This document shows positions 36,658-46,247 of a DNA stretch of 64,000 nt, one piece after another. Position 1 is the stretch's first letter; each line of letters starts with the position of its first letter. Position numbers and translations under genes: made by a program. The notes beneath the pieces were generated by a model that was not told where the DNA came from, made no database searches, and saw only the letters and a list, made by a program, of their open reading frames with translations. Source of the stretch: Deltaproteobacteria bacterium. Its GTDB lineage: Bacteria; Myxococcota_A; Polyangia; HGW-17. The stretch lies in NCBI GenBank assembly GCA_016937155.1, contig JAFGWM010000067.1:35560-99559 (forward strand), read 5' to 3'.

Positions 36658-37665
36658 TCAAATACCATCATGTTTCAATTCTCTGTCCAAAATAACACTT
36701 AACTCTTCTTTTGCTGTCCCTTTTTGAAAAATACCACTGTATACAGCAGTTGTTATGGGCATGTCTACCTCGTACATTTTGGACAGCATGTAACCACTTG
36801 AACTTGTGGCAACTCCTTCCGCCACCTGTTTCATACCGCTTAAAATGGCATCAACCGATTCACCCTTACCAAGACGATAACCAACCTGCCGGTTTCTGCT
36901 GAGATTGCCGGTACATGTTAAAACAAGGTCGCCCATTCCACTCAACCCGCTGAACGTCATTCCACAGGCACCCATTTCAAGACCCAATCTGGCAATCTCA
37001 CTTAATCCACGTGTTATCATGGCAGCTCTGGTGTTAAAACCAAGACCCATACCATCAATGGCACCGGCGGCAATTGCCATGACATTTTTCAAAGCACCCC
37101 CCAATTGAACACCTGTAATATCAGATGTTGAATACAGCCGAAAATGTCTGAGATGAAGTCTACCGGAAAGGTTTTTGGCGAGCTCTTCATTCACAGCGGC
37201 AATAGAAACACTTGTGGGATGGTTTTTCGTCACCTCTTCGGCAAAACTTGGACCACTGATTACTGCAAAATTATCATCCACAATTCCTGGAAACAGATCC
37301 TCAAAAATCATTGAGACCAGTTTAAGTGTTTTTTCTTCGATACCCTTGGATGCATTAATAACTATTTTATTACTTCCCAGAAGATCTTCGGATACCATAG
37401 ACCATGAAGAACGAATAAACTGTGTAGGTACAGCATTTACTATAATTTCTCCGAAATTTACCGCTTCATCTATAACATCAGTACACCTGATATTTTTGTG
37501 CAGTGAGAAATCCTTCAGGAAAATAGAATTCTGATTTTCTTCATTTATTGAATCGACAACTTCTTCTTCTTTTGCCCACATCAATACATCAAAACCGGCC
37601 TGTGCAAGAACCTGTGCAAGTGAAGTTCCCCAGGCTCCTGCCCCTATTACAGATGCTTTTTTCAT
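36658..37665 (-). CDS. gpsA: Glycerol-3-phosphate dehydrogenase (NAD(P)+)
   Basis: 335 residues. GAGAWGTSLA nucleotide-binding motif, INASKGIE, ISGPSFAEEV, catalytic Lys in GGALKNVMAIAAG, and TRGLSEIARLG followed by FSGLSGMGDLVLTCTGNLSRNR. It makes sn-glycerol 3-phosphate for phospholipid synthesis from dihydroxyacetone phosphate. It starts 21 bases after the ribbon-helix-helix gene stop and is probably co-transcribed with it. Confidence 0.96.
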   Translation of the reverse strand: MKKASVIGAGAWGTSLAQVLAQAGFDVLMWAKEEEVVDSINEENQNSIFLKDFSLHKNIRCTDVIDEAVNFGEIIVNAVPTQFIRSSWSMVSEDLLGSNKIVINASKGIEEKTLKLVSMIFEDLFPGIVDDNFAVISGPSFAEEVTKNHPTSVSIAAVNEELAKNLSGRLHLRHFRLYSTSDITGVQLGGALKNVMAIAAGAIDGMGLGFNTRAAMITRGLSEIARLGLEMGACGMTFSGLSGMGDLVLTCTGNLSRNRQVGYRLGKGESVDAILSGMKQVAEGVATSSSGYMLSKMYEVDMPITTAVYSGIFQKGTAKEELSVILDRELKHDGI

Positions 37666-37686
37666 ATTTAGTTCCTGCTCTGGTTT

Positions 37687-37881
37687 TTAAAGATCGTCAT
37701 CCCCTGTGTTAATTGATGGAAATTTTTTAATATCTGCTCTGGCAATTTTCCAGGCTGTCTGAACAATCCAGCTTAAGGATCTGTCCTGCCTTGTAGCCTC
37801 CCCCTTTATTTCCTCAAGCATATCCACAGGAAAATAAAGACTCTGTTTTCTTTTATCGGTGTTTTTCTTATCATCACTCAT
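37687..37881 (-). CDS. Ribbon-helix-helix protein, TIGR04563-like
   Basis: 64 residues from ATG 37881, with GGAGG five bases upstream; the longer start at 37893 contains that ribosome binding site. The core KRKQSLYFPVDMLEEIKGEA then RQDRSLSWIVQTAWKIA is a MetJ/Arc-type ribbon-helix-helix and matches my memory of the TIGR04563 family, known mainly from Myxococcota. It probably binds DNA as a dimer, perhaps regulating its own operon with gpsA (inference). No toxin gene is adjacent. Confidence 0.78.
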   Translation of the reverse strand: MSDDKKNTDKRKQSLYFPVDMLEEIKGEATRQDRSLSWIVQTAWKIARADIKKFPSINTGDDDL

Positions 37882-38040
37882 TTTTGCCTCCATATCCTTA
37901 CATGTATTGAAGAGTAATGAATTACTGGATATTTACAAGCTGAAATATTGAACGTCGTGTTATAAATAACAACACCGCATAACCCTTATCCCCTTGACAT
38001 AACCGTCTTTATAGCATATGCCCCTTCAGGAGGTTTTATT

Positions 38041-38406
38041 ATGAAAATTTGTATTCCGGTTGAAAAAGGTACAATAGAAGCCAACAGAGTTTGTCCTCAT
38101 TTTGGTTCAACTCCATTTTTTGCTCTGTTTGACAGTGAAACTGACTCAATAACAATTCATCCCAACAGTAACGATCACAGTGCCCACGGGCAGTGTAATC
38201 CTGCAGGAACAGTTATGAATCTTGGTGCAAAAGCTCTTCTTATCGGTGGTATTGGCGCCAGAGCTCTGCAAAAACTCAATGCTGCAGGAATTAAAGTATA
38301 CAGAGCAACAGGAGAAACTCTGGATGATGCAATAAGTAAAATCAAATCAGGAACCTTACCCCTATTTGATCCAACTTCTTCCTGTGCAGGACATGACTGC
38401 CACTGA
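38041..38406 (+). CDS. NifX/NifB C-terminal-like (dinitrogenase iron-molybdenum cofactor family) protein
   Basis: 121 residues, AGGAGG eight bases before ATG. The fold family is recognised from MKICIPVEKG at the start, CPHFGSTPFFALF, HGQCNPA, LLIGGIGARALQKLNAAGI and VYRATGETLDDAI. It ends with a Cys/His-rich tail (SSCAGHDCH), common in stand-alone members thought to bind metal clusters. Such proteins are widespread in anaerobes without nitrogenase. A 147-base divergent gap separates it from the ribbon-helix-helix gene; TTGACA at 37994 is the only promoter hint. Confidence 0.88.
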   Translation: MKICIPVEKGTIEANRVCPHFGSTPFFALFDSETDSITIHPNSNDHSAHGQCNPAGTVMNLGAKALLIGGIGARALQKLNAAGIKVYRATGETLDDAISKIKSGTLPLFDPTSSCAGHDCH

Positions 38407-38408
38407 TT

Positions 38409-38789
38409 TCAGTATACTAAAAGAAATTCTTCTATTGCATCCACAAGTGTTTTCATTTTGACAGGTTTCACAAGAACCTTCCTGATACCATTTTTTTCCA
38501 GATCAATTCCATCAAGTTTTTCGGAATATCCTGTACATATAATAACCGGAAGATTTTTCTGAATATCATGAATATGTCTTGCAAGCTGTAATCCTGATAT
38601 TTCCGGCATAGTAAAATCGGTAATGAGAATATCCATGCTATCCCTTTCAGTATTGAAATAATCCAATGCTCCAGATGGTGTGTTGAATCCCACTACATCG
38701 TAGCCAAGTTTCACCAGAATTGTCTGCCATAAATCTACCAAGTCTGACTCATCATCCACCAGAATTACTTTTTTTGAAGCATGCATCAT
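38409..38789 (-). CDS. Stand-alone response regulator receiver domain
   Basis: 126 residues, CheY-like, with no output domain. Acidic pair ILVDDESD near the N-terminus, phospho-acceptor Asp in ILITDFTMPE (about residue 56), Thr/Ser switch in IICTGYS and the conserved Lys in VLVKPVK. It converges with the NifX-like gene with two bases between stops. The cognate kinase is not identifiable here; the 216-base gap upstream (38790-39005) shows nothing clear. Confidence 0.9.
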   Translation of the reverse strand: MMHASKKVILVDDESDLVDLWQTILVKLGYDVVGFNTPSGALDYFNTERDSMDILITDFTMPEISGLQLARHIHDIQKNLPVIICTGYSEKLDGIDLEKNGIRKVLVKPVKMKTLVDAIEEFLLVY

Positions 38790-39005
38790 GATTCTCCATA
38801 TAATGAACTGTTTAAAGCTGTCATCGGTATTAAACCAATCTTCTTTAAGTTTTGATTTCTAATATTAAATAAACCATTTATTTTCAGAAGAGACTTTTTA
38901 ACTGCAAATGATTTTTTTGGATTACATGTTACAGGGATGATGTATATACTTAAAGAATCAATGGAACTTGGTTGTTAATTCCAGAACAGGTATCAGTGAA
39001 ATTCA

Positions 39006-40478
39006 ATGAGAATCATTTCTTTCTTACTTATTATTTTTATTTTTCCTTCAAACGCTAATGCTTCAAACTGCCCTAAGGGTACTTACTTCAATAAAAACAA
39101 ACTTAAGTGTGTTCCCATAAAATGGATAAAAAACCACAAAAAAAAATATATTCTTACCAGTGTTGAAAAGCCCTCCCTGCCTCAAATTGATAATTACCCT
39201 CCTGAAGCAAGAAAGTGGATATTAAGAGCAAACAGTGCTTTTAAACGAAAACAGTTTTTTAAAAGCGGAAGTTTTTTTAAAAAAGCAGTGAACCTGCACA
39301 GAGACAGAAATCTTATTCTTATTATGGCTGATGCCTTCAAAAGAGGGGGAAAAATCAAATCAACTATTGAAAGTTATGAAGATTTCATCATTAATTTCCC
39401 GGGAGAAAAAAATATTGCGGAAGTAAAAAAACAATTTTCGCAATTTGAAGTAATCCTTGAAAAAATTAAAGCATGTACAGCAGGCGTATTAGAGTCCTGT
39501 GACGCCCCAAAAACCTTCCTTGAAAAAGTATGCTCATCTGATTATCCCGGTTTTTGTGTTGAATTAGCCAAAATATATAAAATATTAAAGAAAAACAGTA
39601 TGGCTGTGTCCAATTTAAAAACCGGTTGTGAAAACCAGAGTGGTGAAGGATGCTTTCTTTTAGCTGTTGCAAACGGCAGTTCCCGTTCTTTATTTCAAAA
39701 AGCCTGTGTTCTTGAATTTCAACCGGCATGCGAAAAATTAAAGGAACTGGATAAACCAGTTGTCAAACCTCAACTTGTCAAAATCAAAAAACAACAACCA
39801 GTTTTACCTGAAAAAAAGAAACCAGCTCCAGAAATCAGATACCAGAAAATCATAAGCGGTCTGTTACTTGAAGCATCCCTCGGGGTGAATGGAGAGGTTG
39901 GAAAAGATCTTTACTACACTGATGATACTGAAATATACCACTACTGCAGTCACGATTCCGGTGATGGGAATCAGGAATACTGTCAGGAAAATGCAGCAAT
40001 AAGCCTTACAGGGCTTGTAAGGGTTCATAAATATATATTTATTGGAGGAAATATTTATTACGGACTATTTAAAAGACTCACCAATCAGGTGGAAAACTTT
40101 ATGCTGAATATAAATCTCGAAGGCAGGTTATATCAGTATGCATCAGATAAATTATGGTTTTACGGTCTGTTACAAATTGGAAGTCTCCACAGAATAATAA
40201 ACGACAGTGTATCCGGGGAGTCAAGCAATGATACTTACATGAATGCAATTGGTACAACTGTGGGTGGAGGTTTTTCCTATCTGCTCAACTGGCTCAGCAT
40301 AGGTGTTCAGGCAAAATTTATTCAGCCTGTATGGATTGATAATAAGATTGAAAGCCCTCTGAACACTGCTCCCGATGGAGAAACCCCACTTGTTTCAATG
40401 CAACCTTTCACAACACAAAGGACAGAATTCAGACACTACTATATTGGTATAACAGTGTCATTTTATCTCCCTATGTGA
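39006..40478 (+). CDS. Predicted exported protein: TPR/Sel1-like N-terminus and outer-membrane barrel-like C-terminus
   Basis: 490 residues. Signal peptide ends near NANAS (about residue 19). The N-terminal half has TPR-like helices (70-140) and Cys-rich Sel1-like helices (about 150-245) with paired Cys such as CTAGVLESC and CENQSGEGCF. A Lys/Pro/Gln-rich linker (250-280) follows. From about 285 to 490 strands alternate with aromatic residues and end in VSFYLPM, resembling an outer-membrane barrel. No named family recognised. It converges with the downstream kinase gene, two bases between stops. Confidence 0.7.
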   Translation: MRIISFLLIIFIFPSNANASNCPKGTYFNKNKLKCVPIKWIKNHKKKYILTSVEKPSLPQIDNYPPEARKWILRANSAFKRKQFFKSGSFFKKAVNLHRDRNLILIMADAFKRGGKIKSTIESYEDFIINFPGEKNIAEVKKQFSQFEVILEKIKACTAGVLESCDAPKTFLEKVCSSDYPGFCVELAKIYKILKKNSMAVSNLKTGCENQSGEGCFLLAVANGSSRSLFQKACVLEFQPACEKLKELDKPVVKPQLVKIKKQQPVLPEKKKPAPEIRYQKIISGLLLEASLGVNGEVGKDLYYTDDTEIYHYCSHDSGDGNQEYCQENAAISLTGLVRVHKYIFIGGNIYYGLFKRLTNQVENFMLNINLEGRLYQYASDKLWFYGLLQIGSLHRIINDSVSGESSNDTYMNAIGTTVGGGFSYLLNWLSIGVQAKFIQPVWIDNKIESPLNTAPDGETPLVSMQPFTTQRTEFRHYYIGITVSFYLPM

Positions 40479-40480
40479 TT

Positions 40481-43400
40481 TCATGCTCCCAGAGCAAGTC
40501 TGCTGGCTTTTTCCAGCCCGGCTTCCCATCCAATCTGCTCTGATAAGGACAATGCTTTTCTTATAAAAGGAGATCTTTCTTTTTTAGGATGAACCTGAGC
40601 CATAGCCAGAGAGGCCTGTGCTACGCCCATCCTGTCACCGGTAGCTGCCAGAAGATCAATAGCAAGACTGAAATGGATCTTGGCGTCCTGAACCTGATCC
40701 ATTTTAAGAAAGAAAACACCTATCTGATAGTGAATCCTTCCTGTGGCAAGGAAACTGTAGAAATTTTTATTTACAGCAAGAGATGACATAAGTATCTCTA
40801 TAGCTCTTGAATGATTTCCCAAAGCAAATTCAAATTCACTCAGCCTCAAATAAAGTCGCCAGTATTTTTCAGGGCTAGAATTTGACTTTCGTATGGACTC
40901 TATTCCTTCCCTTAAAATTCTGGCTCCTTCTTCCCATTTCTCCCACTTCAATTCCATAAAACTGAAATCAAAATACGCCTTGAACATCATTTCAGGATTC
41001 TTAGTTGATTCAGCTTTCTTCAATGCCTGACCTATAAGTGTTCTGGCTTTTTCTTCTGTTTTTGTTGAAATACTTGTCATTCGAGCCATCGAGGAGAGCA
41101 TGGAAACCTCGAAATCCAAAAGACCGTCGGAAAAAAGAAGTCCTTCCCTGAAAACCCTTTCTGCTGTGGTGAAATCACCTGTATACATTAGCAGATCACC
41201 AAGTCTGCAGCATATTTCAACCAGAACTGCCGGATTCTTACCACCCAGAGTATCCACCTGAGAGAGATCATGAGCCTTTTGAAACAACCTGATTGCACCA
41301 GAATCGTCAAGAAGTGACTCACTTCTCTCAGCAGCTTTTTTTAAGTATTCAATACTGTTTTCCATATCGTTGGCAATTACATACTGCTGACTGAGCACAA
41401 AGATATCACCTGAGTTTTTCAGCATGTAATCCAGTGAAAATAAATTCAGTGAATCTTTGATATTTTTAGGAGTTGTACTATAAATAACTTTAGCAGTTAT
41501 TGGATGAGAAATATAAACCTCATCATTCTCCACAATAATAAAATTTCTTTTTATACAGGATCCCAGAGCAGCAGCACTGGCTGAGGTCTTTCCGACATAC
41601 GCCCATATCATATCTATGGAAGCACACATTCCATTTACTGAAAGTAACTGGAGGATGCGAAGAGAATCACTCCCGATTGCATTTAAACGATACTTTATGA
41701 TGTCCGCCGGATTATCAGGAAGATGAGTACCGCCTTCAATAAGATACCTTATTGCCTCATCAATATATAACTGACTGGTGGATTTAAATTTTATAATACT
41801 TTCAAGATGAGAGTGTATGGAATCACTTTTTCCGGTTAATATTTTAAGGGCATAGAGTCTGCGAATATTTTCATCTATTTTTTCCATCGGTATATTCATG
41901 GAAAAACGTATTTCCTTGTCACAACTCATTAATATTTTAATGGATTTACCATGACTTCTTTTTGCAATATATTCGACAAAAGTTTTTGTGGGATTGTCAT
42001 ACCGCTCAAATCCTTCAAAAACCAGAAGCAATGGTTTGATTGCTGATACAGAGAATATCATCTGTAAAAGAGAAGCCATAACTTCTCTGAGTCTGACGGC
42101 TCTTTCCATTGGACGTTCATAAAAAGTTCCTGAAAATACACCTGTAATATATCTGGAGTCTTCTCTGGAAACATTACTCTGATCCAGCCACTGCTCCAGA
42201 TACAGGATTTTTTCTTCGTACAATAAATCCGATGGAATTTCCGAAAGTTTTTCAATCAGCCTCACCACAGGATACCAAGGTCTTTGAGTCAATGACTTGT
42301 CAAAACTGATTATTATGGTTCTCACTCCATCGAAATAATCCATTGACGGAATTCTGGAAAGAAGTTTCCCCCTTCCACTACCTTCCGGACCATAAAAATT
42401 TAGAGATGTCTCTTCACCACTCATAAAGTGAATTATCTGGCCTTGAATTTTTGGTGATAATTCATATGGGATAGACAGTTTTTCATATTTATAATTTTTT
42501 ATATCAGGGATTGTGGATGTATCAACAGCTTTCAACTGAAGTGTTCTGGATTGCCTTCGGCTGCCAGGGCGCGTGAGTGTTTCAATTGACAATTCTTTGG
42601 AACCCTGAGGCTGAATAGAGAACTCAGTTGCTTCCACAGTGCCTAATTTAAGATTTGAAAATGCGTCAGTCAGTAAATCTTCAAACTGTCTGGTGTTTCG
42701 TATACGATGAACCGGATTCTTCTCAAGAGCATTCAATAAAAGAACATCAAAAACATCTGAAAGTGCGCTGTTAAGAGAGCTTGGCCTTGGAGGTATTTCC
42801 TTGATATGAGAATTAAGTATCTCCCATGCATTTTCCCCCTTAAAAGGCATATATCCTGATATCATCCGGTAAAACATTACTCCAAGTGAATAAATATCAG
42901 ACTGAACAGTAGGTCTTTCACCATTAATAACTTCCGGAGACATATACTCAGGTGAACCAATTAACTCACCTTCACCGGTTATCCTTTTCCCAACTTTCCA
43001 AAAGACTGTGGAAATACCGAAATCAACAAGTTTTACTATATCACCGCCACCCCTCAGTGGAATAATTATTATATTGGAAGGTTTGAGATCCCTATGAATA
43101 AATCCCCAGGCATGAGCCTCACTGAGTGCACTTAAAAGCTGTCTGATAATTGATACAGCTCTTGTCAAGGGAAGGGGAACATCGTCCACCAATAACTGTT
43201 CGAGTGTGGGACCCTTTAAATATTCTGATATAATATACTGAAACCCCCCGGGCGTTTCCCCACTGGTAATTACACTCATGATATTGGGGTGGTTCAATGA
43301 CCCCATAATCTTTGCTTCCTGTTTAAATCTTGCAGTGACATCATCGTTTTTCAGAAAATCAGGTTTCAATATTTTAATGGCTACACTGCTTCCCAGATTT

Positions 43401-43606
43401 TTATGAACAGCTCGATACACCTGAGACATACTTCCACTGGAAATAAACTCCTCAAGAACGTAATTGTTGTCAATATGCAGACCCTCAAGACTTTTGATAC
43501 TTCTTGAACTGAATTCATCAATCCCGGTCCCACAGACCGGACAGATCAATGCATTTTTAGCAAGTGGAATAAGACATTTTGAACAAAATTGTATTGTATC
43601 ACGCAT
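40481..43606 (-). CDS. Ser/Thr kinase-ATPase-TPR signalling protein
   Basis: 1,041 residues. Zinc ribbon (Cys8, 11, 22, 25), protein kinase domain (about 49-320; VAIK Lys78, HRDLKPSN 171-178, DFG 195-197, MSPE), then an AAA/NACHT-like ATPase region (about 395-720) and TPR-like helices (about 740-1040). The kinase glycine loop is Gly-poor (ISSGSMSQV). The ATPase Walker A reads GPEGSGRGKLL and the Walker B LLLVFEGFERYD, both off consensus, so ATP binding there may be weakened or lost. The layout resembles large kinase-ATPase-TPR regulators of Myxococcota and Actinobacteria but has no DNA-binding domain at the C-terminus. It is transcribed alone; the 132-base gap before the next minus-strand stop shows no gene. 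Confidence 0.9.
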   Translation of the reverse strand: MRDTIQFCSKCLIPLAKNALICPVCGTGIDEFSSRSIKSLEGLHIDNNYVLEEFISSGSMSQVYRAVHKNLGSSVAIKILKPDFLKNDDVTARFKQEAKIMGSLNHPNIMSVITSGETPGGFQYIISEYLKGPTLEQLLVDDVPLPLTRAVSIIRQLLSALSEAHAWGFIHRDLKPSNIIIIPLRGGGDIVKLVDFGISTVFWKVGKRITGEGELIGSPEYMSPEVINGERPTVQSDIYSLGVMFYRMISGYMPFKGENAWEILNSHIKEIPPRPSSLNSALSDVFDVLLLNALEKNPVHRIRNTRQFEDLLTDAFSNLKLGTVEATEFSIQPQGSKELSIETLTRPGSRRQSRTLQLKAVDTSTIPDIKNYKYEKLSIPYELSPKIQGQIIHFMSGEETSLNFYGPEGSGRGKLLSRIPSMDYFDGVRTIIISFDKSLTQRPWYPVVRLIEKLSEIPSDLLYEEKILYLEQWLDQSNVSREDSRYITGVFSGTFYERPMERAVRLREVMASLLQMIFSVSAIKPLLLVFEGFERYDNPTKTFVEYIAKRSHGKSIKILMSCDKEIRFSMNIPMEKIDENIRRLYALKILTGKSDSIHSHLESIIKFKSTSQLYIDEAIRYLIEGGTHLPDNPADIIKYRLNAIGSDSLRILQLLSVNGMCASIDMIWAYVGKTSASAAALGSCIKRNFIIVENDEVYISHPITAKVIYSTTPKNIKDSLNLFSLDYMLKNSGDIFVLSQQYVIANDMENSIEYLKKAAERSESLLDDSGAIRLFQKAHDLSQVDTLGGKNPAVLVEICCRLGDLLMYTGDFTTAERVFREGLLFSDGLLDFEVSMLSSMARMTSISTKTEEKARTLIGQALKKAESTKNPEMMFKAYFDFSFMELKWEKWEEGARILREGIESIRKSNSSPEKYWRLYLRLSEFEFALGNHSRAIEILMSSLAVNKNFYSFLATGRIHYQIGVFFLKMDQVQDAKIHFSLAIDLLAATGDRMGVAQASLAMAQVHPKKERSPFIRKALSLSEQIGWEAGLEKASRLALGA

Positions 43607-43738
43607 AGTAAAACCAGAACATTAATTTAAAAATATTTACACCAGTACTGAAATAAACTGAGGGAGTTTAAAGAATTTTTTCCTTAATGTTAAGCTGAAT
43701 TTGACATAATACCCAAAATACTTTTTTTTATTATTTTA

Positions 43739-44464
43739 TCAGATATGTTTGAGATCATGAGAAAAATACACAAGTTCTCTCACATCATCGTTTACCGGGG
43801 CATCAATTATTTCCTTCACAGTTCCCTGCTGAACAATTTCGCCATGCATAAAGACAAATAGTTTGTCAGCCAGAGATAAAGCTTCATGAATATCGTGAGT
43901 TACCAGTATTACAGGGATATCCATTTCATGAATGACATTTCCCAGACACTTCCTCATATTATGTCGAACCGGATTATCAAGTGCACTGAATGGTTCATCA
44001 AGGCATAAAAAATCAGGTCTGGCAGCAATAGACCGGACAAAAGCACACCGCTGTTTCTGACCACCACTAATTTCGTGTGGATATTTTTTATCAATATTAT
44101 CCAGCCGGTATTTTTTCATCAGTTCATTCAGGGACTTTTCATCAAGTGGTGCTCTGCGTTTCATTCCATACTGTATATTTTCTCTTACTGTCATGTGGGG
44201 AAGAAGATTTTTTTCCTGAAAAACAAGCGCTCCCTTTCTTTCAGCAACAGGAAGATTAATTCCCTTTTCAGAGTCAAAAAATGTTTTTGAATTACATTCA
44301 ATAATTCCGGAATCAGGCGTCATCAGACCTGTAATTGCCCTAAGAGTCTGAGTTTTTCCACTCCCACTGTATCCAAAAAACACTCCGGTTCCTCTCTCCA
44401 GTGAAAAATTAATATTCAATGTGAAATCCCCAAATTTCTTAGAAAATATTGCCTTTAAACCCAT
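43739..44464 (-). CDS. modC: Molybdate ABC transporter ATP-binding protein
   Basis: 241 residues. Walker A GYSGSGKT, signature ISGGQKQRCAFVRS, Walker B FLCLDEPFSALD, switch His in VTHDIHEAL. The C-terminal MOP/TOBE domain found in typical ModC (about 350 residues) is missing, so molybdate feedback inhibition through that domain is not expected. It overlaps modB by 26 bases. Tungstate or related oxyanions could be transported too. Confidence 0.9.
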   Translation of the reverse strand: MGLKAIFSKKFGDFTLNINFSLERGTGVFFGYSGSGKTQTLRAITGLMTPDSGIIECNSKTFFDSEKGINLPVAERKGALVFQEKNLLPHMTVRENIQYGMKRRAPLDEKSLNELMKKYRLDNIDKKYPHEISGGQKQRCAFVRSIAARPDFLCLDEPFSALDNPVRHNMRKCLGNVIHEMDIPVILVTHDIHEALSLADKLFVFMHGEIVQQGTVKEIIDAPVNDDVRELVYFSHDLKHI

Positions 44465-45125
44465 TATTTTTCCTTAAAACTTTCTGGGATACATATAGAA
44501 TAACAAATGAAAACAGTGAAAAAATCAGTACCAGATGATGAGCTTTGTCCCATTCACCTGAACTTACAGTGGAATATATCATTATCGGCATGGTATCGGT
44601 TCTTGAAGGAATATTTCCTGCTATCATAAGAGTAGCTCCAAATTCACCGGCGGCTCTGGCAAAACTCAGGATACCACCTGCTATCAATCCTTTTTTGGCA
44701 ATTGGAATCAGTACCGTTCTGAAGGTCTCAAATTCGCTGTACCCAAGAATTGAACTTATCTCCAGATAATTAATGTCTACACTTTCAAAAGAACTTCTTG
44801 CTGTTTTAATCATAAGAGGTAGAGACACTGTGAAGGATGCCAGAACTGCAGCATGCCAGGTAAACAGAATTGTATAACCGGTATATTTGTATATCAGGGA
44901 TCCTATCACTCCATTTTTGCCTAAAAGTAACAGCAGATAATAACCGGTCACCGTTGGTGGAAGAACTATAGGGAGAGTTAAAAATACATCCAGCAGATCT
45001 TTACCCGGAAAATTTTTTCTTGCCAGTATCCATCCAATAAAAGTACCTATAATAACAACGAAAAAAGTACTGGTAACTGCGACTTTAGTGCTCAGCCATA
45101 GTGAAAACCATGCACTATGATCCAT
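44439..45125 (-). CDS. modB: Molybdate ABC transporter permease
   Basis: 228 residues with five to six membrane helices. The EAA loop region (FETFRTVLIPIAKKGLIAGG) is followed by the ModB-typical SFARAAGEFGATLMIAGNIP. It forms the inner-membrane channel for molybdate with ModC. Its ATG overlaps the modA stop by one base, so the three genes are translationally coupled. Confidence 0.93.
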   Translation of the reverse strand: MDHSAWFSLWLSTKVAVTSTFFVVIIGTFIGWILARKNFPGKDLLDVFLTLPIVLPPTVTGYYLLLLLGKNGVIGSLIYKYTGYTILFTWHAAVLASFTVSLPLMIKTARSSFESVDINYLEISSILGYSEFETFRTVLIPIAKKGLIAGGILSFARAAGEFGATLMIAGNIPSRTDTMPIMIYSTVSSGEWDKAHHLVLIFSLFSFVILYVSQKVLRKNNGFKGNIF

Positions 45126-45889
45126 TATTTATTACTCCGCGGAATGAATCCGTATTTTTTAAAAACGTTTTTTGAAAAGTCCGATTCCAGAAATTTCAGC
45201 AAAACCTGAGCCCTTTTTGAAGCAACAGAATTAATAATTATTCCAGCTGAATATGTAATGTTTACTTTTTCAGGGGATATTTTTTCCACAAGTCTCAGTT
45301 TGTTCCGGAATGTCACAAAATCACTGTAAAACAGTATTGCTGCCTCCACTTCACCCCTGATCACATAACTGGCAACCTGACGTACATGCTGACCATAAAC
45401 AATTTTACTTTTTAAATCTTTAAAAATACCCATTTCCATGAGGACTTTTTTTGCATAAATTCCTGCAGGTACAGTACTTGTATTGCCTATTGAAATAGAT
45501 TTGAGTCTGATAATATCCTTTAAGGATACAGGAACTGAAGAACTTTTTGGAGCTACCAGAACCAGAGTATTTGACAGAAAATCTATTCTGGAATCCGGAA
45601 CAATAAAACCGGTATCCACCATATGATCCATAAACTTACTGCTTGCACTCAGATAAATATCAAGTGGCGCTCCGGCTCTTATCTGTGTTGCCAGCACACC
45701 GCTTGAAGCCAGATTAAGACGTAGTTTTATATTGTGTTTTTTTTCAAATTCACTGCTTATTTCTTCCATGGGACCTTTCAGACTCATTGCTGTCCCCACC
45801 AGAAGGTAATTCTTATCTTTCTTTTCACACCCTGACTGGGATATATGCATCAGTATAACTGTAAAAAAAATAAAATATCTTTGAATCAT
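45125..45889 (-). CDS. modA: Molybdate-binding lipoprotein
   Basis: 254 residues. Signal peptide with a lipobox-like SQSGC (Cys20), so probably anchored in the membrane rather than free in the periplasm. GTAMSLKGPMEEISSEFEKK, LNLASSGVLATQIRAGAPLDIYLSAS and the SISIGNTSTVPAGIYAKK region are the ModA ligand-binding segments. Captures molybdate or tungstate for ModB. It starts 13 bases after the small PQ-loop-like gene. Confidence 0.93.
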   Translation of the reverse strand: MIQRYFIFFTVILMHISQSGCEKKDKNYLLVGTAMSLKGPMEEISSEFEKKHNIKLRLNLASSGVLATQIRAGAPLDIYLSASSKFMDHMVDTGFIVPDSRIDFLSNTLVLVAPKSSSVPVSLKDIIRLKSISIGNTSTVPAGIYAKKVLMEMGIFKDLKSKIVYGQHVRQVASYVIRGEVEAAILFYSDFVTFRNKLRLVEKISPEKVNITYSAGIIINSVASKRAQVLLKFLESDFSKNVFKKYGFIPRSNK

Positions 45890-45902
45890 TTTTTATTACC
45901 TG

Positions 45903-46163
45903 TCAGTTCCCGGATTTACGATTTCTCAGGAAAATTGTTATATCTGTTAAAACCATCATAGAATTAAATATATATAGAAAAATAACTTTATCAGTATTGC
46001 CTGTAAGTTTGAACAATATTCCCGCAAAATATCCCATGAGGATTACAACCAGAAAAATAAGACTTTTTGAGCCATTTGCTCCGGTTTTTACACTTTTATA
46101 TATTGAAAAGGGCCATGCAGCCCCAAAACAGAGAAGCATTATTATTTCAAAAAACGTACTCAT
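45903..46163 (-). CDS. Small PQ-loop-like membrane protein
   Basis: 86 residues from ATG 46163 (AAGGGTG about eight bases upstream; a GTG at 46172 is the longer option). Three hydrophobic helices. FGAAWPFSIYKSVKTG near the N-terminus resembles the PQ-loop of semiSWEET-type proteins, and KSLIFLVVILMGYFAGI the second helix of that half-unit. Small proteins of this kind are common and mostly uncharacterised. Directly upstream of modA (13 bases), so probably in the same mRNA; a link to molybdate is only positional. Confidence 0.7.
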   Translation of the reverse strand: MSTFFEIIMLLCFGAAWPFSIYKSVKTGANGSKSLIFLVVILMGYFAGILFKLTGNTDKVIFLYIFNSMMVLTDITIFLRNRKSGN

Positions 46164-46247
46164 GAAAAACACCCTTTACGTGGCACCGAGTAATAACACA
46201 TAAAACCCGTGAAGTTTCAGCAAATTTTCAGGAAGTATAAGATGAAT

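Noticed and set aside
38041..38406. NifX-like gene and nifU/nifS taken as nitrogen fixation genes
   Set aside because: No nitrogenase structural or nifB/E/N genes are present; these families are common in non-fixing anaerobes.
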